A stretch of 64,000 nt of DNA from Luteibacter jiangsuensis (GTDB taxonomy: Bacteria > Pseudomonadota > Gammaproteobacteria > Xanthomonadales > Rhodanobacteraceae), in contig NZ_JAUSSK010000001.1 in the NCBI RefSeq assembly GCF_030812295.1, forward strand, positions 930,001 to 994,000, in the 5' to 3' direction. The translations under genes and the position numbers were made by a program. The notes below the pieces were generated by a model that had not been told where the DNA came from, made no database searches, and was given only the letters and a program-made list of their open reading frames with translations. Below are positions 37,101 to 47,150 of this stretch, piece by piece (the stretch's first letter is position 1; each line of letters starts with the position of its first letter).

Positions 37101-38627
37101 TCAGCGGCAGACCGGCACGCGAATCGCCTGCCCCACCCTCAACTGGTGTCCCTTCAGACGATTCATCCGCGCGATGTCTTCGACATCGGCGCAACTGCTC
37201 TTGCGCGCGATGCTGACCAAGGTGTCGCCCCGGCGCACGGTGTAGTTCCTCGACGCGGTGGACGACGGTTTCGACGACGGAGCGGACGGCCCATTGGCCA
37301 GCGCAGCCGAAGTGGCGGCCGGCGGCGGTGGCGCGACGATCTTCACGGCGTTGTGCAGATCGCTGGCGAGGATCGGCCACGGACCGTCGGTGCAGGTAGC
37401 GGCATAGGCCTTCTCCAACTGCTTGGGAACCTCCAGGCGCGCGCCTACCGGCTGGCTGATCTGCGGATCGAGTCGCGGGTTGAGGTTGCGCAAGGTGCGG
37501 AACCAGCCTTCCGGCATGCCCTGGGCGGAACCGAGGCATACGGTGAGTTCGCTGATCGACGCGGGGCGCTTCAGCACGATCTGGCCCGGCTCGCCATCGA
37601 TCTTGGGCCAGGTGAGGTGATAGCTGTCCGGATGCAGGAACAGCCATGCCGCCGCGAGCACCATCGGCACGTAGTCGCGCGTCTCCGCCGACATCTGGCC
37701 GTAGATCTGCGGGTCGTAGAAACTGGCCCCGGGGCTTGTCGCCGCGATCCGGCGCATGCGGCCCTCGCCACCGTTGTACGCGGCGAGGGTGAGTTCGAGG
37801 TTGTTGTTGAAGGCGCGGAGTTGTTCGTCGATGTACTCCGCATTGGCTTGCGCCGCCATCGTCGGATCGAAACGCTGGTCGAAGCCATCGGTGTTGGACA
37901 GACCGAAGCGCAGCCCGGTGGCGTACATGAACTGCAACGGGCCCGAAGCGCCCGAGCGCGACACGGCGTGTACCTTGCCGCCGGATTCCTTCGCCATGAT
38001 GCCGAAGAGCAGCGCTTCCGGCAGGTCGGCCTTCTTGTAGGCCGGCCACATCTTGTAGCGCATCATCTGGTAGTTGACGTAGGCATCCATCAGATTCGGA
38101 CGCAGCTGCGTAAGCCACATTTCCAGCGCGGCTTTCACGGGGCCGTTCATCACCATCAGATCCGAGAACTGCTGGCCCTTGAGCATGGTGACAGCGCGTT
38201 GCGCCTGCGGCAGCGTGCCGACCGCGACCGAACCGGCGACATCGCCTGCCTGCTCCCCGGCTTCCGAACCCTGCTCGGCCTCGTCCGCGTCCTCCCCTTC
38301 GATGAAGCTGCCGTCCTTCAGGCGCAGCAGGCGGTCGAACACCGCCGCGAAACGCTGCTGGTCGCATCCCGGTGTGAGGGCGCAGCGGGCCGATGCATCC
38401 TTCAATTGGTCGAGCGCCTGCTTGCGCGTCTGTGCCGCTGCCGGCGTGTCACCGCGGCGTGCCTGGTCGATCGAGGCCTCGTACCCCTTGCTCGCCTGGT
38501 TCATCCGGTCGTACAACGCGTTGACCTCAGGCGTGGCCTTGCCGGAACGGGGGGCGCCGCTCGAGGCGCAGCCGGCGAGGATCGCCAGGGGCAGGATCAG
38601 GAGGGGGCGCGGGACGCGGACAGACAT
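37101..38627 (-). CDS. Lytic transglycosylase lipoprotein with LysM domain (MltD-like)
   Basis: 508 residues. The signal peptide ends in a lipobox (LAILAGCASS). The SLT domain has the catalytic Glu in LLFGIMAKESGGKVHAVS, then GASGPLQFM and LTLAAYNGGEGRMRRIA. A proline/serine-rich linker leads to a C-terminal LysM module (YTVRRGDTLVSIARKS, ending LRVGQAIRVPVCR). The enzyme cleaves the MurNAc-GlcNAc bond to anhydro-products in the periplasm, anchored to the outer membrane. The order of domains matches MltD, with a longer acidic insert (EGEDADEAEQ) before the catalytic part. It is divergent from the YjgR-like gene. Confidence 0.9.
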   Translation of the reverse strand: MSVRVPRPLLILPLAILAGCASSGAPRSGKATPEVNALYDRMNQASKGYEASIDQARRGDTPAAAQTRKQALDQLKDASARCALTPGCDQQRFAAVFDRLLRLKDGSFIEGEDADEAEQGSEAGEQAGDVAGSVAVGTLPQAQRAVTMLKGQQFSDLMVMNGPVKAALEMWLTQLRPNLMDAYVNYQMMRYKMWPAYKKADLPEALLFGIMAKESGGKVHAVSRSGASGPLQFMYATGLRFGLSNTDGFDQRFDPTMAAQANAEYIDEQLRAFNNNLELTLAAYNGGEGRMRRIAATSPGASFYDPQIYGQMSAETRDYVPMVLAAAWLFLHPDSYHLTWPKIDGEPGQIVLKRPASISELTVCLGSAQGMPEGWFRTLRNLNPRLDPQISQPVGARLEVPKQLEKAYAATCTDGPWPILASDLHNAVKIVAPPPPAATSAALANGPSAPSSKPSSTASRNYTVRRGDTLVSIARKSSCADVEDIARMNRLKGHQLRVGQAIRVPVCR

Positions 38628-38761
38628 GCACTTACTCAGGGTCGGACAATGCCGGCCACGTTACTGCCGGCGCCTCCGGGACTCAAGCGGCAGGCGGGAC
38701 TTTTCTCCGTAACGGCGCATCGTTGCGTACACTTGTTCAGGACATTCTTAAGGACGAAGCC

Positions 38762-40261
38762 ATGCCCACGATCCTGATCGGCCGGAACGACGAAACGGCC
38801 GTCGAACTCGACTCCCGCTACGGCAACCGCCACGGCATGATCGCCGGAGCCACCGGCACCGGAAAGTCGGTGAGCCTCATGCTGCTGGCCGAGGGCTTCT
38901 CGAAGCTGGGTGTGCCCTGTTTCCTCGCCGATGCCAAGGGCGACCTGGCCGGACTGTCCCAGGCGGCCGGTGCGCCCTCTGAAAAGCTGGCTGTCCGCCT
39001 GGCCAAACTCGGCCTCACCGACTGGAAGCCGCAGGCCAACCCGGTGGTGTTCTGGGACATCTACGGCAAGTCGGGCCACCCCGTGCGCGCCACGGTGTCG
39101 GAGATGGGCCCCACCCTGCTCTCGCGCATCCTGGAGCTCAACGACACCCAGGAAGGGGTGATGGAAGTGGTCTTCCGCGTGGCCGACGACGAAGGCCTGT
39201 TGTTGCTCGACCTCGCCGACCTGCGCGCGATGCTCGGCTTCGCGTCCGACCATGCCAAGGACATTTCCGCACGCTACGGCCTGATCAGCGCGCAGAGCGT
39301 CGCCGCGATCCAGCGGGCGCTGTTGAAGCTGGAACAGGACGGCGCGGATTCCTTCTTCGGCGAACCGGCGCTGGAGCTGGCCGACCTGATGCGCCAGGAC
39401 ATGAGTGGCCGCGGCGTCATCAGCGTGCTCGCCGCCGACACGCTGATCCTGAAACCCCGCCTGTATTCCACCTTCCTGCTCTGGCTGCTCTCGGAATTGT
39501 TCGAGCAACTGCCCGAGGTCGGCGACCTCGACGTGCCCAAGATGGTTTTCTTCTTCGACGAGGCCCACCTGCTGTTCGACGACGCGCCGCCCGCCCTGCG
39601 TCAACGCGTGGAACAGGTCGTCCGCCTGATCCGCTCCAAGGGCGTGGGCGTGTACTTCTGCTCGCAGAACCCGGACGACGTGCCGGGCGAGATCCTCGGC
39701 CAGTTGGGCAACCGCGTGCAGCACGCGCTGCGTGCGTTCACGCCGCGTGACCAGAAAGCGGTGAAGGCCGCCGCCGAGACCTTCGCCCGCAATCCCAAGC
39801 TCGATGTGGTGGAGACGATAGGCACGCTGGGCACCGGCGAGGCCCTGGCCTCCACGCTCGGCGACGGTGGCGTTCCCTCGCCGGTGCAGAAAGTGCTGGT
39901 GGCGACGCCCGTGTGCCGGATCGGGGCGATCACGCCGGAAGAGCGTGCCGCCGTGCGTTCGCGCTCCCCCGTGGGCGGCAAGTACGACACCCTGGTGAAC
40001 CGCGAATCCGCGCAGGAACGCCTCGCCGTCCGCGCCAGCGAAAAGAGCGCGGACGACGCGCCGCCGGTGAAGCCGGCCGGCAAGGACGAGGCTGGCGACA
40101 GCGGCTGGGGCGGCGCCGTGCGCGACGCCGTCTTCGGCACCAAGCGCCGCCAGGGCATGATCGAGACCATGGCCAAGTCGATGGTGCGCACGGCGGGCTC
40201 GCGCGCGGGCCAGCAGATCGTGCGCGGCATCCTGGGCAGCATCTTCGGCGGGAAGCGCTGA
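38762..40261 (+). CDS. DUF853/YjgR-family HerA-like ATPase
   Basis: 499 residues, the length of E. coli YjgR. It has Walker A GATGTGKSVSLMLLAEG (about 28-44), Walker B MVFFFDEAHLLFDD near residue 265, and FADAKGDLAGLSQAAG. The C-terminus ends in an Ala/Gly-rich helix (TMAKSMVRTAGSRAG). The family is related to HerA/FtsK hexameric ATPases, but its role is not established. The ATG at 38762 matches the family start MPTILIG. The following gene starts 2 bases after its stop, so they are co-translated. Confidence 0.9.
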   Translation: MPTILIGRNDETAVELDSRYGNRHGMIAGATGTGKSVSLMLLAEGFSKLGVPCFLADAKGDLAGLSQAAGAPSEKLAVRLAKLGLTDWKPQANPVVFWDIYGKSGHPVRATVSEMGPTLLSRILELNDTQEGVMEVVFRVADDEGLLLLDLADLRAMLGFASDHAKDISARYGLISAQSVAAIQRALLKLEQDGADSFFGEPALELADLMRQDMSGRGVISVLAADTLILKPRLYSTFLLWLLSELFEQLPEVGDLDVPKMVFFFDEAHLLFDDAPPALRQRVEQVVRLIRSKGVGVYFCSQNPDDVPGEILGQLGNRVQHALRAFTPRDQKAVKAAAETFARNPKLDVVETIGTLGTGEALASTLGDGGVPSPVQKVLVATPVCRIGAITPEERAAVRSRSPVGGKYDTLVNRESAQERLAVRASEKSADDAPPVKPAGKDEAGDSGWGGAVRDAVFGTKRRQGMIETMAKSMVRTAGSRAGQQIVRGILGSIFGGKR

Positions 40262-40263
40262 GC

Positions 40264-41526
40264 GTGCCACGCCACGAACTGGCGGATGCCGGCACGCCGT
40301 TCGCCGAGCGCATCCGCATCGGATGGCGCTATCCGATGCGTGGCGCGGCGCCGCTCACGATCGGTGCCATCACGCTATTCGAGGCGATCGCCTTCCTGCC
40401 GGTGACGGGGTTGAAGCTGCTGGTGATCGGCATCGGCTGGATGGCGCTCTACACGTATGCCTTCGAATGCCTGCGGCACACCGCCGACGGCTACGCCGAC
40501 CCGCCGGAGATGGCGATCCATACGACGGACGGGACCAGCATCGCGCTGATCCTGATCCAGCTGACAGGCAATGCCATCGCGGTGCTCGCGCCGATCTTCT
40601 TCGGTGTACCGGGGCTGCTTGTCTCGCTGGTGTTCGCCTTCGTGCTGCCCGTGATCACGATGTCGCTGACTTTCGACGGGGTCGGCGCCGCCTTGAATCC
40701 CGCCATCTGGGTCCAGGCGGTCGGACGCCTCGGCGGCAGCTACCTCCTGCTGTTCGCGATCATGCTGGCCAGCAGCCTGCTCCAGGCCGCCGCCCAATAC
40801 GCGATGAAAGATCATGGTCCCACCTTCTTCGGCACGCTGGGTTACTACCTCGTCGCCAACTACCTCACCGTCTACAACTTCCACCTGATGGGTGCGCTGA
40901 TCCACCATAAGCACGAAGTGCTCGGCTACCAGCCGGAGTCGATGGCGATCGCCGCCGTGACGGAACCCGACGACGACGGCGCGCTGCTCTCGCATGTGAA
41001 CCTGATCGCCCGGGACGACGTTCCCGGTGCCACGGACATCCTCACCGAACGCCTGCGCGAGGGCGTGGCCCCGCCCGGCTTGCACCTGCGTTATCGCGAA
41101 CTGCTGCGCATGCAAGGGCGGTTGCCGGAACTGCTCGTGCACGGCCAGATATGGATCGCGGCGCTGGTCGCCGGTGGCGAGTCGCGACGGGCGCTCGGCG
41201 TGGTGCAGGATTGCTTCGACGTCGATCCGTCCTTTCTTCCCGACGACACCGTCACCTGCGGGCCGCTTGCCGACACCGCGGCACACGGCGGCATGTCACG
41301 GCTCGCCCTGCACCTGGCCGAGGGTTACGTGCGCCGCTGGCCGCGCGACATGGGCGCGCCGCACTACGGGTTGCTGGCCGTGCGCATGCACGATCGTCTT
41401 GGCCAGCCCGCGGAGGCCGCTGCCCTGGCGCGCCAGCTCCTTGCCGATTATCCGGACCATCCGCTCGCGCGCGACATCGAGGCCTTGCTGGCCACACCCG
41501 CACCCACCCGGAAGGTCTCGCCATGA
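40264..41526 (+). CDS. Membrane protein with C-terminal TPR-like region
   Basis: 420 residues from a GTG start (40264), just after the preceding TGA, with GGGAAG upstream. The first half has several hydrophobic helices ([51 protein letters not shown]), resembling DUF4013-like membrane proteins. The second half is soluble and helical, with TPR-like repeats ([30 protein letters not shown]). No family name is certain. The greB ATG overlaps its stop (ATGA). The function is unknown. Confidence 0.7.
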   Translation: MPRHELADAGTPFAERIRIGWRYPMRGAAPLTIGAITLFEAIAFLPVTGLKLLVIGIGWMALYTYAFECLRHTADGYADPPEMAIHTTDGTSIALILIQLTGNAIAVLAPIFFGVPGLLVSLVFAFVLPVITMSLTFDGVGAALNPAIWVQAVGRLGGSYLLLFAIMLASSLLQAAAQYAMKDHGPTFFGTLGYYLVANYLTVYNFHLMGALIHHKHEVLGYQPESMAIAAVTEPDDDGALLSHVNLIARDDVPGATDILTERLREGVAPPGLHLRYRELLRMQGRLPELLVHGQIWIAALVAGGESRRALGVVQDCFDVDPSFLPDDTVTCGPLADTAAHGGMSRLALHLAEGYVRRWPRDMGAPHYGLLAVRMHDRLGQPAEAAALARQLLADYPDHPLARDIEALLATPAPTRKVSP

Positions 41527-42023
41527 GCCGCTGGCGTCCGCCCTCGCCGTCTTCGACGGCGATCATCACGCGCGACGGCTTCGAACGCCTGAAGGCCGAA
41601 CTCGACCACCTGTGGCACACGGTCCGGCCCGAGGTGGTCAAGGCGCTCGCCGCCGCGGCAGCCGAAGGCGATCGTTCGGAGAACGCCGAATACACCTACC
41701 GGAAGAAACAGCTCGGCGAGATCGACCGCCGTGCGCGTTACCTCAGCAAGCGCATTCCCGTGCTCAAGGTGGTGGAGGCCGCACCTTCGCAGCGCGATGC
41801 CGTTTTCTTCGGTGCGACCATCGAACTGGAAAACGTCGACACCGGCGACACCGTGCGTTACCGCATCGTGGGCCCCGACGAAACCGACGCGCGACGCGGC
41901 TGGATCAGCATCGATTCGCCCCTCGCCCGCGCTGTCCTGAAGAAGCGCGTGGACGACGAATTCGACGCCGAACTACCGGGCGGTCGCACCCGCTTCGCCG
42001 TGATCGCCGTCGGCTACGACTGA
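41523..42023 (+). CDS. greB: Transcript cleavage factor GreB
   Basis: 166 residues. The N-terminal coiled coil carries the acidic tip in [19 protein letters not shown], where the Asp and Glu sit in the RNA polymerase channel, followed by [13 protein letters not shown], characteristic of GreB rather than GreA. The C-terminal domain includes [20 protein letters not shown]. It restarts backtracked RNA polymerase by stimulating RNA cleavage. It overlaps the preceding gene by four bases. Its last 51 bases overlap, tail to tail, the 3' end of the hybrid kinase gene. Confidence 0.93.
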   Translation: MSRWRPPSPSSTAIITRDGFERLKAELDHLWHTVRPEVVKALAAAAAEGDRSENAEYTYRKKQLGEIDRRARYLSKRIPVLKVVEAAPSQRDAVFFGATIELENVDTGDTVRYRIVGPDETDARRGWISIDSPLARAVLKKRVDDEFDAELPGGRTRFAVIAVGYD

Positions 42024-45000
42024 GCGTGCGAGTTGTTCGAGGCCGTCGGCGAATCGCGTCACGCGGAACGCGAAGGCGTCGATGGCGATGATGTCGACCT
42101 CGGCGCCTTCGCGGAGCGCCAGTTCGAGGCGCTCGCCTTCCTCACCGACGGGCGAGTAACCGAAGACATTCACGCCACCGAGCACATGGTGTATCCATCC
42201 CGCGACTTCCTCACGTCCCGCCCTGTCGAGCACCTCGGGCAACCGCGACAGCGCCTCGCGCGTGGTGTCCACGCCGGCCCGGATCACCCGGGCGACGTTC
42301 TCGTCCGAGCCGAACGCCCGGCGCATCCGGTCCATGTCGATCGCAGGCAAGGTCTGTCCGGCCCTGGCGAGCCAGTGCGCGACCGTCGCGTGGAAGGCTT
42401 CCAGGCGGATGGGCTTGCGCAGCAGGTCGTCCATGCCGGCCGCAAGACAGATATCGCGCTGGTCGGCACGCGCGTCGGCGGTCATCGCCACGATGGGCAG
42501 GCGTCGCCCGGTTCCCGCTTCACGTCGGCGCACTTCACGCGCCACCGCGTAGCCGTCCATGTGCGGCATGTGGCAATCGACCAGGAGCAGGTCGTAGTCG
42601 GCGAGTTCGAGGGCGGCGAGCGCGGCCACGCCATCGTCGACGATGTCGCAGCGATAGCCACGCAAGGCCAGCTGCACGCGCACCAGTTCCTGGTTCACCG
42701 GATGATCCTCGGCCAACAGGATGCGCGCCTTGTCCGGCTCGCCTTGTGGTAGGAGTGACGCCGGTGAAGCGGCTTCATCCGGCACGCGGGGCGCATCGGC
42801 CACCGCGACTTCCAGCGTCACGCTCACGATCGTGCCGCGGCCCGGCTCACTGTCCAGGGCGATATGCCCGCCCATGCGCTCGATCAACCGCCGGGAAATG
42901 CTCAGGCCCAGGCCTGTTCCGCCGAAACGCCGCGTCGTCGACGATTCGGCCTGACTGAACGGTGCGAAGACATGACGCAGTTTCGCGGCATGGATACCGA
43001 TACCGGTATCCGCGACGACGATGCGCAGACGCTGGCGTGAACCGTGCCGCTCGTCGACGTGCACCTCCACGGCCACGTCACCGCTGGCGGTGAACTTGAT
43101 CGCGTTGCCGATCAGGTTCAGCAGGACCTGGCGCAGGCGACCGTCGTCGACGACGACCGCCGGCGCCAGGTCGGGATCGACATGCATGCGCAGCGACAGG
43201 CCCTTCGCTTCTGCCTGGGCCGCCAGGATGGCGACGGCGCCCTCGACGATCGCACGCAGGTCCGACGGTTGCGGGTCGAGGGTGAGATGACCGGCCTCGA
43301 TCTTGGAGAAGTCGAGGACGTCGTCGAGGATATGCAGCAACGCTTCGGCCGAGTGCTCGATCGTGGAAACCATCTTGCGTTGCCCGTCGTCGAGGCGCGT
43401 GCGCTCGAGGACGTCGAGCAAGCCGATCACGCCGTTCATCGGCGTGCGTATCTCGTGGCTGATCGTGGCGAGGAAGTCGCTCTTGGCTTGCGTGGCGGCC
43501 TCGGCCTCGTCGCGTGCATGGGCCAGCCCGCGCGCCGCCAGTTCCTGCGCGGTGACGTCCACCCAGTAACCGTTCCAGCGCACGCTGCCATCCGCCGCCG
43601 CGAGCGGCACGGCATCCGAACTGAGGTAACGGATGCGTCCGCCGACCTGCGCACGCACCGTCACGTGCAAGGGCGTGAGTTCGCGCGCGGACCGTTCGAA
43701 GGCCTCGCGCAGTTTCTCGCGATCCTCGTCCGCCACGGGCGTGAGCATCGTCGCGTCGCCAGCGAGCAGGTCGCCATGCTCCATGCCGAGGATGCGCTGC
43801 GGGTCGCCGCCGACATAGCTCATCGCATAGGCGGCATCGGTGCCGCGCACGGCCTCGTACACCACCGCCGGAACGTGGGCGGTGACTTCGGCGAGCCGCC
43901 GCTCGGTGCGCTCGCGCCGGCGGGTTTCCCGGCGCAGGTTGAGATAGGCGTAGCTGATGGCGACGAGCGAGATCAGCAGCACCGCGACGAATGGCAGCAC
44001 GCGGCCGGCGACCTCGCGCCAGGTCGGGCCGACGACGTAGTGGGATGCGAACCAGGTGTTGCGGATTTCCTGCTGGCGGTGCGTGGGCAGATTGACGAGA
44101 ACGCGGTTGACGAGGGGCAACAAGGGAGCCAGGTCGTGACGCACGCCCACCGCGATGGCTTCGGTGTCTCCGGTGGGTGCCGCGACCTTCAACTGGCCGA
44201 GGAAGGTCTCACGGATGTGGTAATCGACCGACGCGAGGTTGCCGACGAAAGCGTCGCCCTCGCCTGCCGCCAGCCGGCGCATGCCTTCGGCCTCGGTATC
44301 GACGGGAATGGTCTGCACGTTGGGAATGCGTGCCAGCAGGCGCCGGATCGGCTCTCGGGTGACGTTGCCGAACACGCGCTTTCCGGCTAGATCGTCGCGG
44401 CCGGCCATCGTTGGCGCGCCTTCGCGCGTCACGATCATGATCGGGAAGTCGAGGTAGGGAACGCTGGGCTCCAGGTACGGTGACGTGGCGCTCTGCGGAT
44501 TGATCGCGGCGACCAGGTCCACCTCGCCCCGCTCCACCCTCTCCACGGTGCCCATCCAGTTTTCGCTGGGCACCTGGGTCAGGCGGATGCCCAGTTCGGC
44601 GGCGATTTCGCGCACGTAGTCGAGCGCCAGGCCTTCCGCCTCGCCCTGCCCCGATAGCAGGCTGAAAGGCGCGTAGCTGGGGTCCACGCCCAGGCGCAAA
44701 GGCGGCAAGGCGTTCAGCCAGGCCTTTTCCTTCTCGCTGAGCGGGATGTCGGTCTGCCGGGGTCGCGGTGCGATATCGCGGCCGACCCAGCGGGCGCGGA
44801 GCCGGCCATGGTCGGCGGCGGTCAGCTCGCCTACCGCGTGGTCGATGGCACGGCCGAGCGGCGCGCGGTCGGCCGGGACGGCGAATGCCAGCGCACTGAT
44901 CGGCAACGCCAGCGGAGCGCCCACGCGAAGCTCGCGCTCGTACCCCAGGCGGGCCACGAATTCACGGGCGGAATAAGGATTGTCGAGATACGCCGTGACG

Positions 45001-45554
45001 TCGCCCGAACGTACCCGGGCCAACGCATCGGCCGTCGACTTCGTCTCGACGAGGGTGGTTTCCGGCAGTTCCCGGCGCAGCGCCGCCATGTCGAAGTAGC
45101 CCGCGTGCACGGCCAGGCGTTTGCCGCGCAGGTCGCCCGGCCGGTGGACGATGGGAGCGTCCGCGCGTTCCACCAACGAAGGCAGGGACTCGAAGTAGGT
45201 GGCACCGACGCGGATGCCCGGCATGCCCAGTTCCAGTGGGGTGACCGAGGTGGCGACGTCGATCTCGCCACGGGCCAGGCCCGCGAGCAGGTCGGGCCAC
45301 GTGGCGTAGACCCGGGTCTGCAAGGTCACGCCGAGGTCGCGGGCGATCTCGCGCAGGTAATCCGGGCCCAGGCCCTCCAGCTCGCCGTCGCGCAGCTCGT
45401 CGAAAGGCGGATAGCCCTCGCGATAGGCGCCGACGGTGAGTACCGGGTGGTGGCGTAGCCAATCCGCGTCTTCACGCGAAAGCGCGCCATCCGGCATGGC
45501 CCGGATGGGGCCGGCCAGGCAGACCAGGAAAAGCAGGATCAGGCGTCGGATCAC
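41973..45554 (-). CDS. EvgS/BvgS-like hybrid sensor histidine kinase
   Basis: About 1193 residues from the GTG at 45554, which precedes a signal peptide ([15 protein letters not shown]). Two Venus-flytrap (SBP_bac_3) domains come first ([19 protein letters not shown], then [19 protein letters not shown]), one membrane helix ([17 protein letters not shown]), a PAS region, HisKA with the phospho-His in [15 protein letters not shown], HATPase ([20 protein letters not shown]), a receiver ([16 protein letters not shown]) and a C-terminal Hpt-like helix ([14 protein letters not shown]). This is the BvgS/EvgS phosphorelay layout. The signal sensed is unknown. The response-regulator gene is divergent, 84 bp away. 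Confidence 0.92.
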   Translation of the reverse strand: MIRRLILLFLVCLAGPIRAMPDGALSREDADWLRHHPVLTVGAYREGYPPFDELRDGELEGLGPDYLREIARDLGVTLQTRVYATWPDLLAGLARGEIDVATSVTPLELGMPGIRVGATYFESLPSLVERADAPIVHRPGDLRGKRLAVHAGYFDMAALRRELPETTLVETKSTADALARVRSGDVTAYLDNPYSAREFVARLGYERELRVGAPLALPISALAFAVPADRAPLGRAIDHAVGELTAADHGRLRARWVGRDIAPRPRQTDIPLSEKEKAWLNALPPLRLGVDPSYAPFSLLSGQGEAEGLALDYVREIAAELGIRLTQVPSENWMGTVERVERGEVDLVAAINPQSATSPYLEPSVPYLDFPIMIVTREGAPTMAGRDDLAGKRVFGNVTREPIRRLLARIPNVQTIPVDTEAEGMRRLAAGEGDAFVGNLASVDYHIRETFLGQLKVAAPTGDTEAIAVGVRHDLAPLLPLVNRVLVNLPTHRQQEIRNTWFASHYVVGPTWREVAGRVLPFVAVLLISLVAISYAYLNLRRETRRRERTERRLAEVTAHVPAVVYEAVRGTDAAYAMSYVGGDPQRILGMEHGDLLAGDATMLTPVADEDREKLREAFERSARELTPLHVTVRAQVGGRIRYLSSDAVPLAAADGSVRWNGYWVDVTAQELAARGLAHARDEAEAATQAKSDFLATISHEIRTPMNGVIGLLDVLERTRLDDGQRKMVSTIEHSAEALLHILDDVLDFSKIEAGHLTLDPQPSDLRAIVEGAVAILAAQAEAKGLSLRMHVDPDLAPAVVVDDGRLRQVLLNLIGNAIKFTASGDVAVEVHVDERHGSRQRLRIVVADTGIGIHAAKLRHVFAPFSQAESSTTRRFGGTGLGLSISRRLIERMGGHIALDSEPGRGTIVSVTLEVAVADAPRVPDEAASPASLLPQGEPDKARILLAEDHPVNQELVRVQLALRGYRCDIVDDGVAALAALELADYDLLLVDCHMPHMDGYAVAREVRRREAGTGRRLPIVAMTADARADQRDICLAAGMDDLLRKPIRLEAFHATVAHWLARAGQTLPAIDMDRMRRAFGSDENVARVIRAGVDTTREALSRLPEVLDRAGREEVAGWIHHVLGGVNVFGYSPVGEEGERLELALREGAEVDIIAIDAFAFRVTRFADGLEQLARSVVADGDHGEAGATAR

Positions 45555-45638
45555 ATCGCAGGCTTCGTCAGGGGAACCATCATGGGCATAATCGGTTCGA
45601 AGTTCGCTGTGTGTAATGAAACAAGGAGAACACAAGGC

Positions 45639-46274
45639 ATGCCACTGAAGGTCATTCTGGCAGACGATCACCCCCTGGTTCTCGTCGGCGGCGCCCTTGC
45701 GCTGCGAAACGCGCACATCGACGTCGTGGGCGAGGCCAAGGCCGCGGACGAGTTGCTGGCCATGTTGGGCGAGCGTCCTTGCGACGTCGTTATTACGGAT
45801 TTTCTCATGCCGAGCGATCGGCAAGACGACGGTTTCGCCCTGATCGAGACGATCGTGAAGGAACATCCGCAGCTTGCATTGGTGGTGTTGACGATGATCA
45901 ACCGCCCCGCCGCGCTGCAGTCCATGCTCAACCGCGGCGTGCGCGGCATCGTGGACAAACGCGCCCCCATGGACGAACTGGCGACCGCCGCCCGTGCCGT
46001 GGCGGACGGCGAAACCTACCTGAGCGAAACGCTGCTCGACATCCTCAACGAGGCGGACGACGCCTCCGAAGCGATGCCCGGTGCGCCGCTGTCACCGCGC
46101 GAGACGGAAGTGATCCGTATGTTCGTCAACGGCATGTCGCTCCAGCAGATCGCCGACCGCGAAGGGAAATCCGTGAAGACGATCAGCCGGCAGAAGCGCG
46201 ACGCGATGCGCAAGCTGGGTGTGGATCACGACAGCCTGCTAGGCGAATACGCGCGAGACCACGGCCTGGTGTAA
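45639..46274 (+). CDS. EvgA/BvgA-like response regulator
   Basis: 211 residues. The receiver domain has acidic residues in LADDHPL, the phospho-acceptor Asp in VVITDFLMPSD (about 53), and the lysine in GIVDKRAPMDEL. The C-terminal LuxR-type helix-turn-helix is LSPRETEVIRMFVNGMSLQQ followed by VKTISRQKRDAMRKLGV. AAGGAG lies 10 nt before the ATG. It is divergent from the hybrid kinase gene and is its probable partner. The start MPLKVILADD was preferred to an upstream in-frame ATG. Confidence 0.92.
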   Translation: MPLKVILADDHPLVLVGGALALRNAHIDVVGEAKAADELLAMLGERPCDVVITDFLMPSDRQDDGFALIETIVKEHPQLALVVLTMINRPAALQSMLNRGVRGIVDKRAPMDELATAARAVADGETYLSETLLDILNEADDASEAMPGAPLSPRETEVIRMFVNGMSLQQIADREGKSVKTISRQKRDAMRKLGVDHDSLLGEYARDHGLV

Positions 46275-46304
46275 GGGCCTCTGCAACGGACTGCTGGAAG
46301 ACTG

Positions 46305-46331
46305 GTGGGAGCCGACCACTGAAGTCGGCTA
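46305..46331. repeat. REP-like palindrome after the response-regulator gene
   Basis: GTGGGAGCCGACCACTGAAG followed by TCGGCTA; the arms GCCGAC and GTCGGC flank a longer loop than in other copies. It lies between two convergent genes and may act as a transcript-end hairpin. Confidence 0.7.
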
Positions 46332-46346
46332 ACCACGCGGGTTTGG

Positions 46347-47144
46347 CTATCGCGAACTGAGCGGTGGCGGGTAGACGCGGCCGGGCCGCAGCGGCTGGAA
46401 GCACGGCGCGCTCATGTAGAAGGCCTCGTTCCCGGCCTCCGGATGCCATCCCGGAACACCCGACACCGGAAGCGGACGGAGTTCCTGTGGATCGCGGAGA
46501 GCGACACCGGCGGCGATCGCTTCCGCGCAACACGCAATGGCATCCGCCTCGCCCATCACCACCAGCGCCTTGCCCACCAGCAGCTTTCCCGGCGTGAGCG
46601 CATGCTCGAGCAAGGCGTGGCCGAAGACGTCGACACGCGCTTCACCGCTCGACCATGCCTCGCGATGCGTCCAGAACAGACGATGCCAGTCGTGCGCATC
46701 CCATGCGACCAGCATGGCCGGATCGCGCAGCGTCACGATCAATCCGGCTTCGTCGAAGTGCGTGAGCGCACACTGCGGACGCGAACGTTCGCGTGGCCCC
46801 ATCACTCCGATTTCCGCCATCTGCCGCGCATTCAACGCGCGCTTCAACGCGGTGTGGCGCAGCCAGACGAAAGCGTTGAAGAGGTCGTGCCAGTTGTCCG
46901 GCCGCGTGGCGATGGCGCCGAGGCGCGCGATGCGTTCCTCATAGTGCAATCCGTCGGCGAGCAACGCGGCGTCTTGCCTCGCGAAGCGAAAGCCCGACGG
47001 GCCGGGCCACAGGCTGTTCAGGGACTCGACGTCCGGCCATGCCTCGCCTTCGACGAAGCCGGCGAAACGTGACCAGTGCGACAGCGGCGGTGACGCCAGC
47101 ACGCGCCGGTCCAGCGCATCCCGCGTCGGCGCCACGTGCCGCAT
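46347..47144 (-). CDS. DUF3025 domain protein
   Basis: 265 residues. The family is recognised by SLNSLWPGPSGFRFARQDA, YEERIARLGAIATRPDNWHD and LFNAFVWLRHTALKRALNA near the N-terminus, then LTHFDEAGLIVTL and VDVFGHALLEHAL. It has no signal or membrane segment. The biochemical role is unknown. It lies 6 bp after rimO on the same strand, so it is probably co-transcribed with it, an arrangement also likely in relatives. Confidence 0.85.
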   Translation of the reverse strand: MRHVAPTRDALDRRVLASPPLSHWSRFAGFVEGEAWPDVESLNSLWPGPSGFRFARQDAALLADGLHYEERIARLGAIATRPDNWHDLFNAFVWLRHTALKRALNARQMAEIGVMGPRERSRPQCALTHFDEAGLIVTLRDPAMLVAWDAHDWHRLFWTHREAWSSGEARVDVFGHALLEHALTPGKLLVGKALVVMGEADAIACCAEAIAAGVALRDPQELRPLPVSGVPGWHPEAGNEAFYMSAPCFQPLRPGRVYPPPLSSR

Positions 47145-47150
47145 GGTGGC

